From contig NC_134400.1 of NCBI RefSeq assembly GCF_050003625.1, positions 195,499,918-195,563,917 on the forward strand: a DNA stretch of 64,000 bases, given 5' to 3'. Within the stretch, counting starts at the first letter, position 1. Every line of letters starts with the position of its first letter. Of this stretch, positions 21,865 to 33,762 are shown in pieces. This stretch comes from Haematobia irritans (Eukaryota > Arthropoda > Insecta > Diptera > Muscidae). The notes beneath the pieces are model-generated. The model saw only the letters and a program-made list of their open reading frames with translations, ran no database searches and was not told the origin of the DNA. Made by a program: the position numbers and the translations under genes.

Positions 21865-24800
21865 TTAACGTTTCATTTTCTCTAATATGGGGACAACCAT
21901 ATCGAATTTGGGCCTTTTGCCTGGATCTTCATTCATACATATGTTTATCAATTTAACCATATGGGGCGAAGTGCCTGGAGGTATTTTCACCCTTAAGCCT
22001 TCCAATGCTATCTTCATGCCACACTCCATGGGTGACCATTCGGCAAAGGGTATTTCACGTGTTGTCAATTCCCATAGTAGTACCGCAAAACTCCACATAT
22101 CGCTGGCCTCCCAATTACGATCGGCTGGCTTCTTTTGTAGAGCCTCCGGCGACATCCAGGCTGGTTGATAAATACGACCTCTTTCTTGGAAAGAGAATTT
22201 AGCATCACCCATATTGATGCGAGCTGTTAAATCTTCATCGATCTGTAAATAAAAGATAAAGTTTTTAGTTTTTCACAAAACATAAGCAAAAAAAAAAAAA
22301 TGATGGAGGTTAACATTTTAATTCTGATAACAGTCCTCTTTATAGGAAAATAAGTTTTTTTTTTTTCTTTTCTTTAAATTATGAACACTTTAAATTTCAT
22401 CCGGATCCTATTTGTCATTTGTACTATTTGTTTTATGTACGGAATAAAATAGAACAGAAAATTAATGCAAATACAGATTTTTAACTTTCAACAACACGAC
22501 GCTACATTCCACACACAGTAAGCAGAAACAAGTATATACAGCACTAAGTTCGGCCGGGCCGAATCTTAAATACCCACCACCATGAACCAAATATTAGGGT
22601 TTCCTTTGAAATTTCAGGAGGGCTTGAGGACTTGAGGACACTTCCCGAAGATAAATTTAAAGATTTCACCTATCAGGACTATATCAGATTCTGGATTTAT
22701 AAGAACCATTTTTGTTTGAGTTTTAGAGGAATCATTAACATCTCTTGTAAGTGTGCAAGAAAATTATAAAATAACGTCTTGATTTGAAATCTTAAATCTG
22801 TAGAAGTAAAATCTTGAAATTTTACATTGAGTTTCAAGCAATTTTCATGATCAGTGCACCTTCTACACCCTCAAGAAGTGAAGTCAGTCTATATGGAGGC
22901 ATTACCAAATGGACCGATAAAAACTTAATCCGATACACGTTTTTGTGAGCCTAAAATACCAGAATATTTACAATTTCAGGCAAATCAGATAAAAACTACG
23001 GTTTCTAGAAACCCAAGGAGTTAACTCGGGAGATCGTTCTTGTGGGGGCTATACTAAAATATGGACCGATACTCACCGTTTTAGCACACCTCTTTATGAC
23101 CCGAAAATACCTCTAGATTTCCAATTTCAGGCAAATAGGATAAAAACTTCGGATTCTAGAAGCCCAAGAAGTAAAATCGGGAAATCGGTCTATATGGGGG
23201 CTATACCAAAATATGGATCGATACTCACCATTTTCGGCATACCTCTTTATGGTCCTAAAATACCTCTAGATTTCCAATTTCAGAGAAATTGGTTAAAAAC
23301 TACGGTTTCTATAAGCCCAAGACCCCAAATCGGAAGGTCGTTTTATATGGGGACCATACCAAAACATGGACCGATACTCACAAATTTTGGCACACGTATT
23401 TGTGGTCCTACAATACTTCTAGATTTCCAATTTCAGGTAAATTGAATAAACACTGCGGTTTCTATAAGCCTAAGATGTAAAATCGGGAGATCGGTCTATA
23501 TGGGGGCTATACCAAAATATGGACCAATACTCACAATTTTTGGCACACGTATTTGTGGTCCTACAATACCTCTAGATTTCCAATTTCAGGCAAATAGGAT
23601 AAAAACTTCGGATTCTAGAAGCCCAAGAAGTAAAATCGGGAGATCGGTCTATATGGGGGCTATACCAAAATATGGACCGATACTCACCATTTTTGGCACA
23701 CCTCTTTATGGTCATAAAATACCTCTAGATTTCAAATTTCAGGCAAATTGGATAAAAACTACGATTTCTATAATCGGGAGGTCGGTTTATATGGGGACTA
23801 TATCAAAACCTGGACCGATATAGCCCATCTTCGAACTTGACCTGCCTGCAGACAAAAGACGAGTTTGTGCAAAATTTCAGCACGATTGCTTCATTATTGA
23901 AGACTGTAGCGTGATTACAACAGACAGACAGACAGACAGACAGACAGACGGACAGACGGACATCGTTATATCGTCTTAGAATTTCTCCCTGATCAAGAAT
24001 ATATATACTTTAAATAGTCGGAAATCGATATTTCGATGTGTTACAAACGGAATGACAAACGTATTATACCCCCGTCACCATTCTATGGTGGTGGGTATAA
24101 AAAAATATTTGTTGTCTTCAATCACGAAATTAATCGATCCAATTAATTTTTATTGAAACTTTTTCAATCGCGGAAATTATAGCATCAATCACCAACGTCA
24201 ATTAATTAATCCAATTAAAATTTATTTTATACTATTAACTTCTGTGATAGAAATTTTTTATTTAAAATTTTTTTTTCGAATTCAATTAAAAATTTGGGTG
24301 TATAAATTTTGAAGTATAAATGTGTGGAAGTTTTAAATATTTTTGGCTTGCACCATCAAAGGCAAAACTTATCCACAATGGTATTTGATAGAAGAAGATT
24401 TTGTCAAAATTTTATTACTAAAGAAAATTTTGTCAAAATTTTATTACTAAAGAAAATTTTGTCAAAATTTTATTTCTATAGAACATTTTGTCGACATTTT
24501 ATTACTAAAGAAAATTTTGTCGAAAGTGTGTGTTTTTTTAGAAAATTTTATCAGAATTTTATACCTAGAAAAATATCAAATTTTATTTCTATAAAAAAAA
24601 AATTGTCGAAATTTTATTTCTACAGAAAATTTTTTCAAAAATTTTATTTCTATATAAAATTTTATATCTATAGGATATTTTCCTAGAGAATTTTTTCACA
24701 ATTTTTTTATATATATAGAAAATTTTGTCAAAATTTTATTTTTATATAAAATTTTGTTGAAATTTCATTTCTAGTAGGTTTTATCAAAATGTTATTCCTA

Positions 24801-27800
24801 GAGAAGATTTTATGAAAATTGTATTTCTATAGGAAATTTTGTGAAAATATTAATCCTAGAGAATTTTGTCAAAATTTATTTTTTCCAAAAATTTATTTTT
24901 ATGGAGAATTTTGTTGAAATTTTGTTTTTATAGAAAAATTTGCAGAAATTTTATTCTTAATAAAATTTTTATTTCTTTACAAAATTTATTATTTCTATAG
25001 GACATTTTGTCGTAGTTTTATTTGTATAGAGAAATTTGAGAAAATTTTTTATTTATAGAATATTTTGTAGAAATTTTATTTTTAGACAAAATATTGTCGA
25101 AATTTTATTCCTAAGGAAAATGTTGCCGAAATTTTATTCCTAAGAAAAATATTTTCGAAATGTTATTCCTAAGGCAATTTTATCAAAATTTTATTCCTAG
25201 GAAAAATTGTATCAACATTTACTCCTAGAGAAAATTTTATTAAAATATTATTTCGATAAAAAATTTTGTCAAAATATTATTTCTATAGAAAATTTTATTT
25301 CTATTGGAAATTTTGTCAAAACTTTACTCCTAGAGAATTTTTTCAAAGTTATATTTTTAGAAAATTTTGTCGAAATTTTATTTTTATAGAAAATTTCGTT
25401 GACATTTTATTCTTAGAGAAAATGTTATAAAAATTGTATTTTATTTATTTTTAACCCTCCACCATAGGATGGGGGTATATTAACTTTGTCATTCCGTTTG
25501 TAACACATCGAAATATTGCTCTAAGACCCCATAAAATATATATATTCTGGGTCGTGGTGAAATTCTGAGTCGATCTGAGCATGTCCGTCCGTCTGTTGAA
25601 ATCACGCTATCTTCCGAACGAAACAAGCTATCGACTTGAAACTTGAATATTATTTCTATAGAAAATTTTATTTCTATTGGAAATTTTGTCAAAACTTTAC
25701 TCCTAGAGAATTTTTTCAAAGTTATATTTTTAGAAAATTTTGTCGAAATTTTATTTTTATAGAAAATTTCGTTGACATTTTATTCTTAGAGAAAATGTTA
25801 TAAAAATTTTATTTTATTTATTTTTAACCCTCCACCATAGGATGGGGGTATATTAACTTTGTCATTCCGTTTGTAACACATCGAAATATTGCTCTAAGAC
25901 CCCATAAAGTATATATATTCCGGGTCGTGGTGAAATTCTGAGTCGATCTGAGCATGTCCGTCCGTCTGTTGAAATCACGCTAACTTCCGAACGAAACAAG
26001 CTATCCACTTGAAACTTGGTACAAGTAGTTGTTATTGATGTAGGTCGGATGGTATTGCAAATGGGCCTTATCGGTCCACTTTTACGTATAGCCTTGCGAT
26101 TGCTTCTCTTGGCTTGCGATTGCTCTAAGAGAAGCAAATTGAACCCAATCCGGCTGAAATTTGGTACATGGTGTTAGTATATGGTCTCTAATGAACATGC
26201 AAAAAATTGGTCCATATCGGTCCACTTTTACGTATAGCCCCCATATAAACGGACCCCCAAATTGGGGTTGCGATTGCTCTAAGAGAAGCAAATTTCATCC
26301 GATCCGGCTGAAATTTGGTACATGGTGTTGGTATATATTCTCTAATGACCATGCAAAAATTGGTCCACATCGGCCTATAATTATATATAGCCCCCATATA
26401 AACCAGATTTGACCTCCGGAGCCTCTTAGAGGAGCAAAAGTCATCCGATCCGATTGAAATTTGATACGTGGTGTTAGTATATTGTCTCTACCAACCATGC
26501 CAAAAGTGGTCCATATCGGTCCATAGTTATATATAGCCCCCATATAAGCCGATCCCCAGATTTGACCTCCGGAGCCTCCTAGAGGAGCAAAATTCATCCG
26601 ATCCGGTTGAAATTTGGTACGTGGTGTTAGTATATGGTCTCTAACAACCATGCAAGAATTGGTCCATATCGGTCCATAATTATATATAGCTCCCATATAA
26701 ACCGTTCCCCAGATTTGATCTCCGGAGCCTCTTGGAGGAGCAAAATTCATCCGATCCGGTTGAAATTTGCAACGTGGTGTTAGTATAAGGCCGCTAATAA
26801 CCATGCCAAAATTGGTCCATATCGGTCTATAGTAATATATATAGCCGATCCCCAAGCACACAAAAATTTGTCCATATCGGATCATAATCATGGTTGCCAC
26901 TCGAGCCAAAAATAATCTACCAAAATTTTATTTTTATAGAAACATTGTCAAAATGTTATTTCTATAGAAAATTTTGTCAAAATTTTATTTCTATAGAAAA
27001 TTTTGTCAAAATTTTATTTCTATAGAAAATTTTGCTAAAATTTTATTTCTATAGAAAATTTTGTCAAAATTTTATTTCTGTAGAAATTTTTTTCCAAATT
27101 TTGTTTCTATAGATTTTTTTTTCCAAATTTTACTTTTATAGAAAATGTTGTCAACATTTTATTTAGTCAAAATTTCATTTCTATAGAAACTTTAAACTTA
27201 ATTATATACATATTTAATCGGCCTTATTTAGTTTAATAAAGGGTGATTCTTTTGTGGATAGGATTTTCATGCATTAGTATTTGACAGATCACGTGGGATT
27301 TCAGACATGGTGTCAAAGAGAAAGATGCTCAGTATGCTTTGACATTTCATCATGAATAGACTTACTAACGAGCCACAACGTCGAATTTTCAGTGAATGGG
27401 CCCTAGAAAAGTTGGCAGAAAATCCGCTTTTTTATCGACAAATTTTGTTCAGCGATGAGGCTCATTTCTGGTTGAATGGCTACGTAAATAAGCAAAATTG
27501 CCGCATTTGGAGTGAAGAGCAACCAGAAGCCGTTCAAGAACTGCCCATGCATCCCGAAAAATGCACTGTTTGGTGTGGTTTGTACGCTGGTGGAATCATT
27601 GGACCGTATTTTTTCAAAGATGCTGTTGGACGCAACGTTACGGTGAATGGCGATCGCTATCGTTCGATGCTAACAAACTTTTTGTTGCCAAAAATGGAAG
27701 AACTGAACTTGGTTGACATGTGGTTTCAACAAGATGGCGCTACATGCCACACAGCTCGCGATTCTATGGCCATTTTGAGGGAAAACTTCGGAGAACAATT

Positions 27801-30800
27801 CATCTCAAGAAATGGACCGGTAAGTTGGCCACCAAGATCATGCGATTTGACGCCTTTAGACTATTTTTTGTGGGGCTACGTCAAGTCTAAAGTCTACAGA
27901 AATAAGCCAGCAACTATTCCAGCTTTGGAAGACAACATTTCCGAAGAAATTCGGGCTATTCCGGCCGAAATGCTCGAAAAAGTTGCCCAAAATTGGACTT
28001 TCCGAATGGACCACCTAAGACGCAGCCGCGGTCAACATTTAAATGAAATTATCTTCAAAAAGTAAATGTCATGGACCAATCTAACGTTTCAAATAAAGAA
28101 CCGATGAGATTTTGCCAATTTTATGCGTTTTTTAAAAAAAAAAAGTTATCAAGCTCTTAACAAATCACCCTTTATATACCACGTATGGACTATGTGGTAT
28201 ATATATATATTACGGTGTTATGAAGTTTTAAGATACCTTGCCATCGGCAAGTGTTACCGCAGCCCAAATAATTCGATTGTGGATGACAGTCTTCAGTAGA
28301 AGTTTCTACGCAATCCATGGTGGAGGGTACATAAGCTTCGGCCTGGCCGAACTTACGGCCGTATATACTTGTTATTTTTTTATTTATTTACGACAATATA
28401 ATAAGCCAGAAAGGCCAATAATATCGCATTGCCTCTATAACTAATTAATTATATAAAATCTAAAATAAATTTACTATTTAATTAAAGAACAATATGAATG
28501 AATTTTTAGAAAAGTGTAGAATATATAAGTGCAAATCAAATAAGCAAAAATATTGCTATAACTAATTAATTATATAAAATCTAAAATAAATTTACCATTT
28601 AATTAAATAACAATATGAATGAATTTTTAGAAAAAGTGTAGAATATATAAGTGCAAACGAAATAAACAAAAATAAAGCAAATAATAAAAATAAAAAGTAA
28701 AAAATAAAAATATAGCTAAAGGTTCAAATAATATCCACCAATACTTATTCCAGAAAATAAGGATAACTACCATCGACAACGACAGACATCTTTATTAATT
28801 TATTCTTCTATAAATCATTCATTCAGAAAACTCTGTAACAAGAATTGCTTAAATTGGTAAACAGTAAAGTTGAAGCACCTGAGGTGTTATCGGGAGTGAA
28901 TTCCAAATTCTAGCAGCGGACACTATGTACGATCTCTCGAATGTAGAACAGGAAATCTGAGGTATGTTAATCTGTGGGTTCCTAACAGAGTGGGAGAAAA
29001 TAAATTTCGAAAGTAAATCCGCGGATAACGATCTCTGAATAGCCTTATAGAAAAAAATCAATGAAACATATTGTTCAAAATTACATCCAAGGAATTCCTT
29101 AATATAGTCACTGACATGATCCAACTTACGAAGTCCGTATACAAAACGCACTATTCTATTGACGATGAGCCTGATCCAGTGTCTATTATAGTGTTGAGTG
29201 CATGATACCAATTCAAAGCAGTAGTTCACCTGAGTCATTAGGAACGCAAAACCCATCATACGTCTCACCGGAAGAGGCAAATTCAGTCCACAACAGTACA
29301 ATTTCCTAAGTCCCAGTATTACCCTGGAGGAAACATAATCAATATGGTGACTAAAATTCAAACAATCATCAATCATCACCCCTAGACACTTAGTACTGTC
29401 AACGAATTCAATATCAATACCACACATATGAATCCTCGGGTATGAAAACAAACGATGACCGGTACGGAACATAACCGTCTTAGTCTTATCCGGATTGGCA
29501 ACAAAGCCATTATCCGTCAAACACCCCGAAAGAGCCCGCAAATTATTATTAATCCCTGACTCAAGAACAAGTGGAATTCCCCTAAAGCCAGTAAAGATCA
29601 GCTGAACGTCATCTGCATATAAGTAGGGTCTGACCACGTTCAAATCTAGGCAATCCACACGTCATCAACAAACATTATGAAGAACAGTTGGGACCACTGA
29701 GCCCTGGGGCACACCACAAGACAGATCTGCCACATATGAATCACGGTCACCCATACGCAGAAACTAAGACCTCTTCACTAAGTATGACAAAACCATCTTA
29801 CATGCAGATGACGTAAAACCATATTTCGTATGCAGCTTCCTTACTAACATTGAATGATTCAGACGGTCAAAAGCCTTTGACAAATCCAAGGACACCATAA
29901 CACAATCATCGCCAGCATTCAGCCTCTCCCTGACATACTCCGTCATAGTTAACAGCATTGCAGCTGTGTTGTAACCTCTCCTGTAGGCATATTGATGCTC
30001 ACCGATAACTCCACTCGAAAAAACACGTTCAACTACTTGAGTCTTGAGTATATATTCCATTACCTTGGAGAGAGATGGGAGGATACTTATTGGGCGGAGG
30101 TGGTCACATACAAATGACTTGCCCCTTTTCGGCACCGGAACAACCCGCAATAGTTTACAATCATTAGGATAGGTAGAAGTCATTATAATGGAGTTACAAA
30201 GGTGCAGAATGTGACCAGAGATGTAGGGAAAAACTATCTTTATAAATTTCAATGGAAATCCATCTGTTCCAATCGCATCAGATTTCACGCTAGCCAAAGC
30301 CATATATAAATCAGACATTTCAATACAGTCAAATGAAAAAGTGCCACCCGAGTCATCCATATAAGTCATATCAAAATCAATACCACCATTCACAACAAAC
30401 GCCCTGTTAATCTCATCAACATCTACTTCATCCAAGCAACCATTCCTGTCCTTCGCACATCTACTATTAAAGATTTTCCATTTATTCCTAGAGAAATCTT
30501 TGTAAAAATTGTATTTCTATTGAAATTTTTGTCAACATTTTATTTCTATTGAAAAATTTTCGTTAAAATTTAATTTTTATAGAAAATCTTGTAGAAATTT
30601 TATTTCTAACAAATTTATTAAAAATTTTATTAAAATGTTTCCCCAGAGAAAATATTGTCAACATTTTATTCCTAGAAGGTTAGCCCGATGTATCAGGCTC
30701 ACTTAAGAATATTCAGTCCATTTTAGTCCTAGAGAAACTTTTGCCAAAATTTTATTTCTATAGAAAAATTTATCAACATTTTATTTCTATAGGAAATTTT

Positions 30801-33299
30801 AGGAGTATTTTGCAAAATCTACCAAAACATCAAAGATTATACTAGTCTACCAAATAGTGAAAAATCTACCATTTTTCGTAGAACCGTGGTACGAAGTCTT
30901 GTGTGAAAACCAAAATTTTTCACGTTTAGTCATAATTTGGACCATTCCCTCTAAGCTTTGATGGGTTTTGCAAAGAAATCCTTTTCATTATTGTTATTTT
31001 GTAGTTGCTATTTTGGTTTGCTCCAGTGAAACACTATTTAATACAGGTTTTTTTGTGTGAGTGATAAGGTTTACGCCAAAAGCTTAGTCTATACAAGACC
31101 TCAAAGATATAATTCGTGGGGCATAGCACCCTTTTGAGATTTGGCATAGCACCCGTTTGAACACCCTTTTGAGATTTGGCATAGCACCCGTTTGAGCACC
31201 CTTTTGAGATTTGGTTATGCTAAATTTCATGCGAATAATATGACCCTATGGTTGTTTGCTAGGTATTGCTTTGCATTATTAACGCCATACATGACTCTTT
31301 ATTCGATCATTTATCTCAAATAATTACATATTTTTTTATGGGAAGCCGATTTATTTTTGGAGAGATTTTGAAAATCATATTGAGACAATTTTGGAAATCG
31401 TTAAAAGTCGATCTGGATTTTTCGTTTTTGCTTTGCCTTGAGAATTGTTTGTATTGGGTATTATTAGATTATATATATTTAGATATTTTACATTTGTTTA
31501 ATTTACGTAAATTTCTATAGGGATATATATACATACCATAACATGATGGCTATTTAAATTATAGGTGGGAATTATTCTCTCCAGAGAATGTAAATAAGCC
31601 ATACCACGGGCAATGTCCAAGGCAAAACGGACAGCTTGTGATGTGTCTACAACAACACCAGTGGCAGCATGCAACAAATTGAATAATGATCCCCGAGGCA
31701 TATACTAAATAGAGAAGAATTAATAAAAATTAGATCTGAAGAAAACAAATTCATTTGAATTCTCTCCTTACCTGACTTATAACAATCAAATTGGGTGGTG
31801 AATTACATGCTCCAATTATAGGTAAAATATTGGGATGTGAAAATATTCTTAGCTTGGGAAATTCTTCATTAAAATCTCTTGATATTCTTGACGTACATTG
31901 ACGTACAGCCAAAATTTTGGCAATAACATCATTTCTTTGCCAACGACCACGCCATGTTTCACCCGATGGTGTTACAGCAATTTTTGTATGTAAATCCAAA
32001 TCACCCATACTGATACCCTTAAAACGTGAAAGGGTAGCATCCCGAGATCGAGTCTTGAAACCCATCCAACTTTGTTCCTTAAAGCTGATCTTTTTCATCT
32101 CTTGACCATTGCGTTCGGCCAAATCCTGTAGACGTTTGCCAAGACCCGGTTTGGCTTTATCCAATGGCGTATCATCATCCTTATTCGAAATGGTTACAGC
32201 AGCTCCAGCATTTACTAGATCTTCACATATCATATCATAACCCCAAAAACAGGCATAATGCAATGGTGTATTGCCGTGCTCGTTGACAGCATTAACATCT
32301 GAACGTTCACGTATTAGCATTTGCACTACATCACGATGGCCATGGGCAGCAGCTAAATGCAAGGGGATATCATCACCCATATTTGTGGCATTTACACGAG
32401 CTCCTCGTTGTAAAAGGGTTTCCACCAATTTTGTGTGACCTTCTTTGGCGCACCAGTGTAAAGGACTGAAGCCATGATCATCTCTGGAATGAAAATGGAA
32501 GTAGTGGTAAATAAAATTATTCTTAATTTTTAATTTTATAGGTATTAAGATTTTTTTGCAAAAATTGTGTTTTGCCATAGATTTTATTTCGGATGAATTT
32601 CTGTTGAGGGCTTCTTATATTAGTATCTTTTATGACTATCCATCAATAGGTGGCGCTGACGCTGTTTATATCCTAATTCTCACAGCGAAAAAACAAGATA
32701 AAACCATAAATATATGAATGTTGCTCATCTTGTCAACTCTTCAATCAAACCTGTTACACATCGAAGCTTTTGCATCATTTTATAGTACACACAGATTTGT
32801 TTACAAAAATCATTGCAAAATAATTTATCCACACATTGTTGTTTACATTGGAACGAACAAACACTCTCAGACACACTCCAAAATAAGCCCACACATATGT
32901 GCATATTAAAACATTATGTAGATGCTACTTGTTTTTCCATCTCATAATCTATCATTCTATATTAAAACACTATGAGCGATTTGATATTCAAATTTGGTTA
33001 AAAATAAGAAAATGACGTCATAGATAATTTTTTTTTCTCTTAGTACCCAATGCCACTTGAGATCACTTGAACATACAAGAAGATTGACTTCTAATATTTT
33101 TAGCTTTAGTTGGGTGTCACCATCGATTGTTCATTACAAGGGGCTTTCTCCAAGCCTTTTATTTTTTTTCATTTTCATTTCTTTTTCTTGCTTTAGAAGA
33201 GCAAATTTACCCCAGATTCATGTCATGTTCAACATCATCCAGCCATAAACGGACTTGTATGGAATTTCCTTCACGACACCAATGGAAAATATCCTCCAT
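21865..33299 (-). CDS. Ilk: Integrin-linked kinase (pseudokinase), four coding exons
   Basis: Scaffold pseudokinase of the ILK-PINCH-parvin complex, linking beta-integrin to actin at muscle attachment sites. Exons: 33299-33211 ([13 protein letters not shown]...), 32483-31772, 31704-31537, 22242-21865. All junctions have GT/AG sites and matching phases, giving 448 residues. N-terminal ankyrin repeats run from about residue 30 to 160 ([44 protein letters not shown]). The kinase-like domain is about 190-447 ([36 protein letters not shown]). The HRD catalytic loop is replaced by LNSHHVM and the DFG motif by MGD, as in known ILK, so no normal catalysis is expected. The 67-bp second intron contrasts with the 9.3 kb last intron (22243-31536), which holds Helentron-like elements, two mariners/LINEs and satellites. 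The product is close to the Drosophila protein in length and sequence. Function assignment is firm. Confidence 0.98.
22528..24100 (+). mobile_element. Helentron-like dispersed element, family H1, first copy
   Basis: The left end is ACAAGTATATACAGCACTAA followed by GTTCGGCCGGGCCGAA and TACCCACCACCAT. The right end is ATGGTGGTGGGTATAA, so the subterminal TACCCACCACCAT/ATGGTGGTGGGTA pair is inverted. Between them are tandem ~153-bp monomers (GGGGGCTATACCAAAATATG, CTCTAGATTTCCAATTTCAG), then CAGACAGACAGACAGACGGA and ATCGATATTTCGATGTGTTAC. There is no transposase. The architecture (subterminal inverted repeats, internal minisatellite, short microsatellite) recalls DINE-1/HINE elements of flies; this is an inference. 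It lies in the last Ilk intron. Confidence 0.8.
24101..24394. repeat. AT-rich dispersed repeat (AATTAATT-rich)
   Basis: The phrases ACGAAATTAATCGATCCAATT and AATTAATTTTTATTGAAA recur near 38350-38400 and 54240-54420 in the window, indicating a short AT-rich interspersed family. Boundaries are unclear. Confidence 0.5.
24395..25450 (-). repeat. Degenerate 29-bp minisatellite array
   Basis: Units like TTTTGTCAAAATTTTATTTC continue with many point changes and length changes (CTAAAG, CCTAGAG, TTCGA), far more diverged than at 18452-21255. This suggests an older array. Confidence 0.8.
25276..26020. repeat. 373-bp tandem duplication spanning satellite and H2 end
   Basis: The segment from ATTATTTCTATAGAAAATTT through ...CGACTTGAAACTTG (about 25276-25647) repeats from about 25648. 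CCCTCCACCATAGG is at 25455 and 25828, a shift of 373 bp. The copies differ at only a few positions by eye (for example AAAATATATATATTCTGG versus AAAGTATATATATTCCGG). The first copy is cut at GAAACTTG; the second continues into the full element. Confidence 0.85.
26918..27190 (-). repeat. Short 29-bp minisatellite array inside element H2
   Basis: About nine units of TTTTGTCAAAATTTTATTTC... follow ATAATCTACC. The corresponding position in the second H2 copy (48060-48265) has the same array, so it was present in the source element. Confidence 0.9.
27239..28172 (+). mobile_element. DD41D (rosa-type) mariner, internally deleted
   Basis: It is flanked by TA (27237-27238, 28173-28174), with short terminal repeats AAGGGTGATT/AATCACCCTT. 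The open frame 27352-28065 (237 residues) covers the catalytic core: [14 protein letters not shown] (first D), [14 protein letters not shown] (second D), [15 protein letters not shown] (third D). I count 41 residues between the second and third D, the DD41D spacing of rosa-type elements. The DNA-binding N-terminus is absent: the frame jumps from [13 protein letters not shown] into the region shortly before the first D. Frame integrity over 237 codons suggests recent arrival. It is inserted in the H2 element within Ilk intron 4. Confidence 0.9.
28374..30475 (-). mobile_element. Jockey/CR1-type LINE, 5'-truncated, reverse transcriptase relic
   Basis: Minus-strand frames 30435-29764 and 29658-28849 form one reverse transcriptase broken by stops near 29640-29760. 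Motifs: [62 protein letters not shown] (catalytic YADD) and a closing [13 protein letters not shown]. No RNase H is visible. The 3' UTR contains a ~121-bp tandem duplication (28434 and 28555, CTATAACTAATTAATTATAT) and ends in a T-rich (plus strand) tail at 28374-28390, abutting the H2 end. The 5' part of the element is missing. Confidence 0.88.
30478..30895 (-). repeat. 29-bp array remnant plus TTGGTAGA-type flank
   Basis: Degenerate 29-bp units at 30478-30800 are interrupted by a 48-bp SINE fragment (30680-30725). Then comes AAAATCTACCAAAACATC ... AAAAATCTACCATTTTTCG. In reverse complement this is the repeated TTGGTAGATT motif also found beside satellite units at 38880-38950 and 63765-63790. 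Confidence 0.7.
30896..31536. other. Ilk intron 4 segment with a ~36-bp tandem repeat
   Basis: GGCATAGCACCCGTTTGA and CACCCTTTTGAGATTT alternate about three times at 31118-31212. The rest is AT-rich intron sequence with no further feature. Confidence 0.7.
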
Positions 33300-33575
33300 T
33301 TTTTATTATACTATTGCACAAAATACTTTAAGGAATAATTTAATGTGGGCGTTTGGTAGAATTCCTAATATTTCTTGGATAAATTAAAACACTAGACCGA
33401 ACAAACTAAATAGAAAAAAATTATTGTGAATTGTGATGTGCTTGGTCGATTAGGAGGTGACATCTGTCGATAACGTTAAGCTAATCGATAACAACAACTA
33501 AACGATTATGATGTCTTAATGGGATGTACACATTTACAATGTTTGGTAAATGTGTCAAATCGGTATTTTTTTAAT
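33300..33575 (-). promoter_or_regulatory. Ilk 5' flank
   Basis: Sequence immediately upstream of the Ilk start codon (minus strand). It contains two ATCGATAAC/GTCGATAAC motifs near 33460-33490 that resemble half of the fly DRE element TATCGATA. Promoter function is inferred from position only. Confidence 0.35.
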
Positions 33576-33762
33576 TTTCAAAATTTTCTATAGAAATAAA
33601 ATGTTGACAAAATTTTCTATAGAAATAAAATTTTGACAACATAGAAATAAAACTCTAACAATATATGGCTAAACTCTAGTTTAGCTATACCCCTCAGAAT
33701 GTTTTCAAAACTTCATAGATGGTAGTACTCTATGGGTAGATTACAACGATAATTTTTTTTCC

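Larger units (their letters stand above)
25825..28373 (-). mobile_element. Helentron-like element, family H2, with nested array and mariner
   Basis: The left (3') end is ACCCTCCACCATAGGATGGG, then GTCCGTCCGTCTG and ~153-bp monomers (CCGATCCGGTTGAAATTTGG, CCATATCGGTCCATAATTAT, TAGCCCCCATATAA) to about 26880. GGTTGCCACTCGAGCC, a short 29-bp array (26918-27190) and a spacer (TTAATCGGCC) follow. The rosa-type mariner (27239-28172) is next, then the element's 5' end: TACCACGTATGGACTATGTGG ... TGGAGGGTACATAAG, GGCCTGGCCGAA, TATACTTGTTA at 28373. A second copy at 46310-50641 has the same order without the mariner. Confidence 0.8.

Noticed and set aside
31266..31520. 84-codon plus frame rich in Leu/Phe, resembling a membrane peptide
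   Set aside because: AT-rich intron sequence opposite to Ilk; no splice or homology support.
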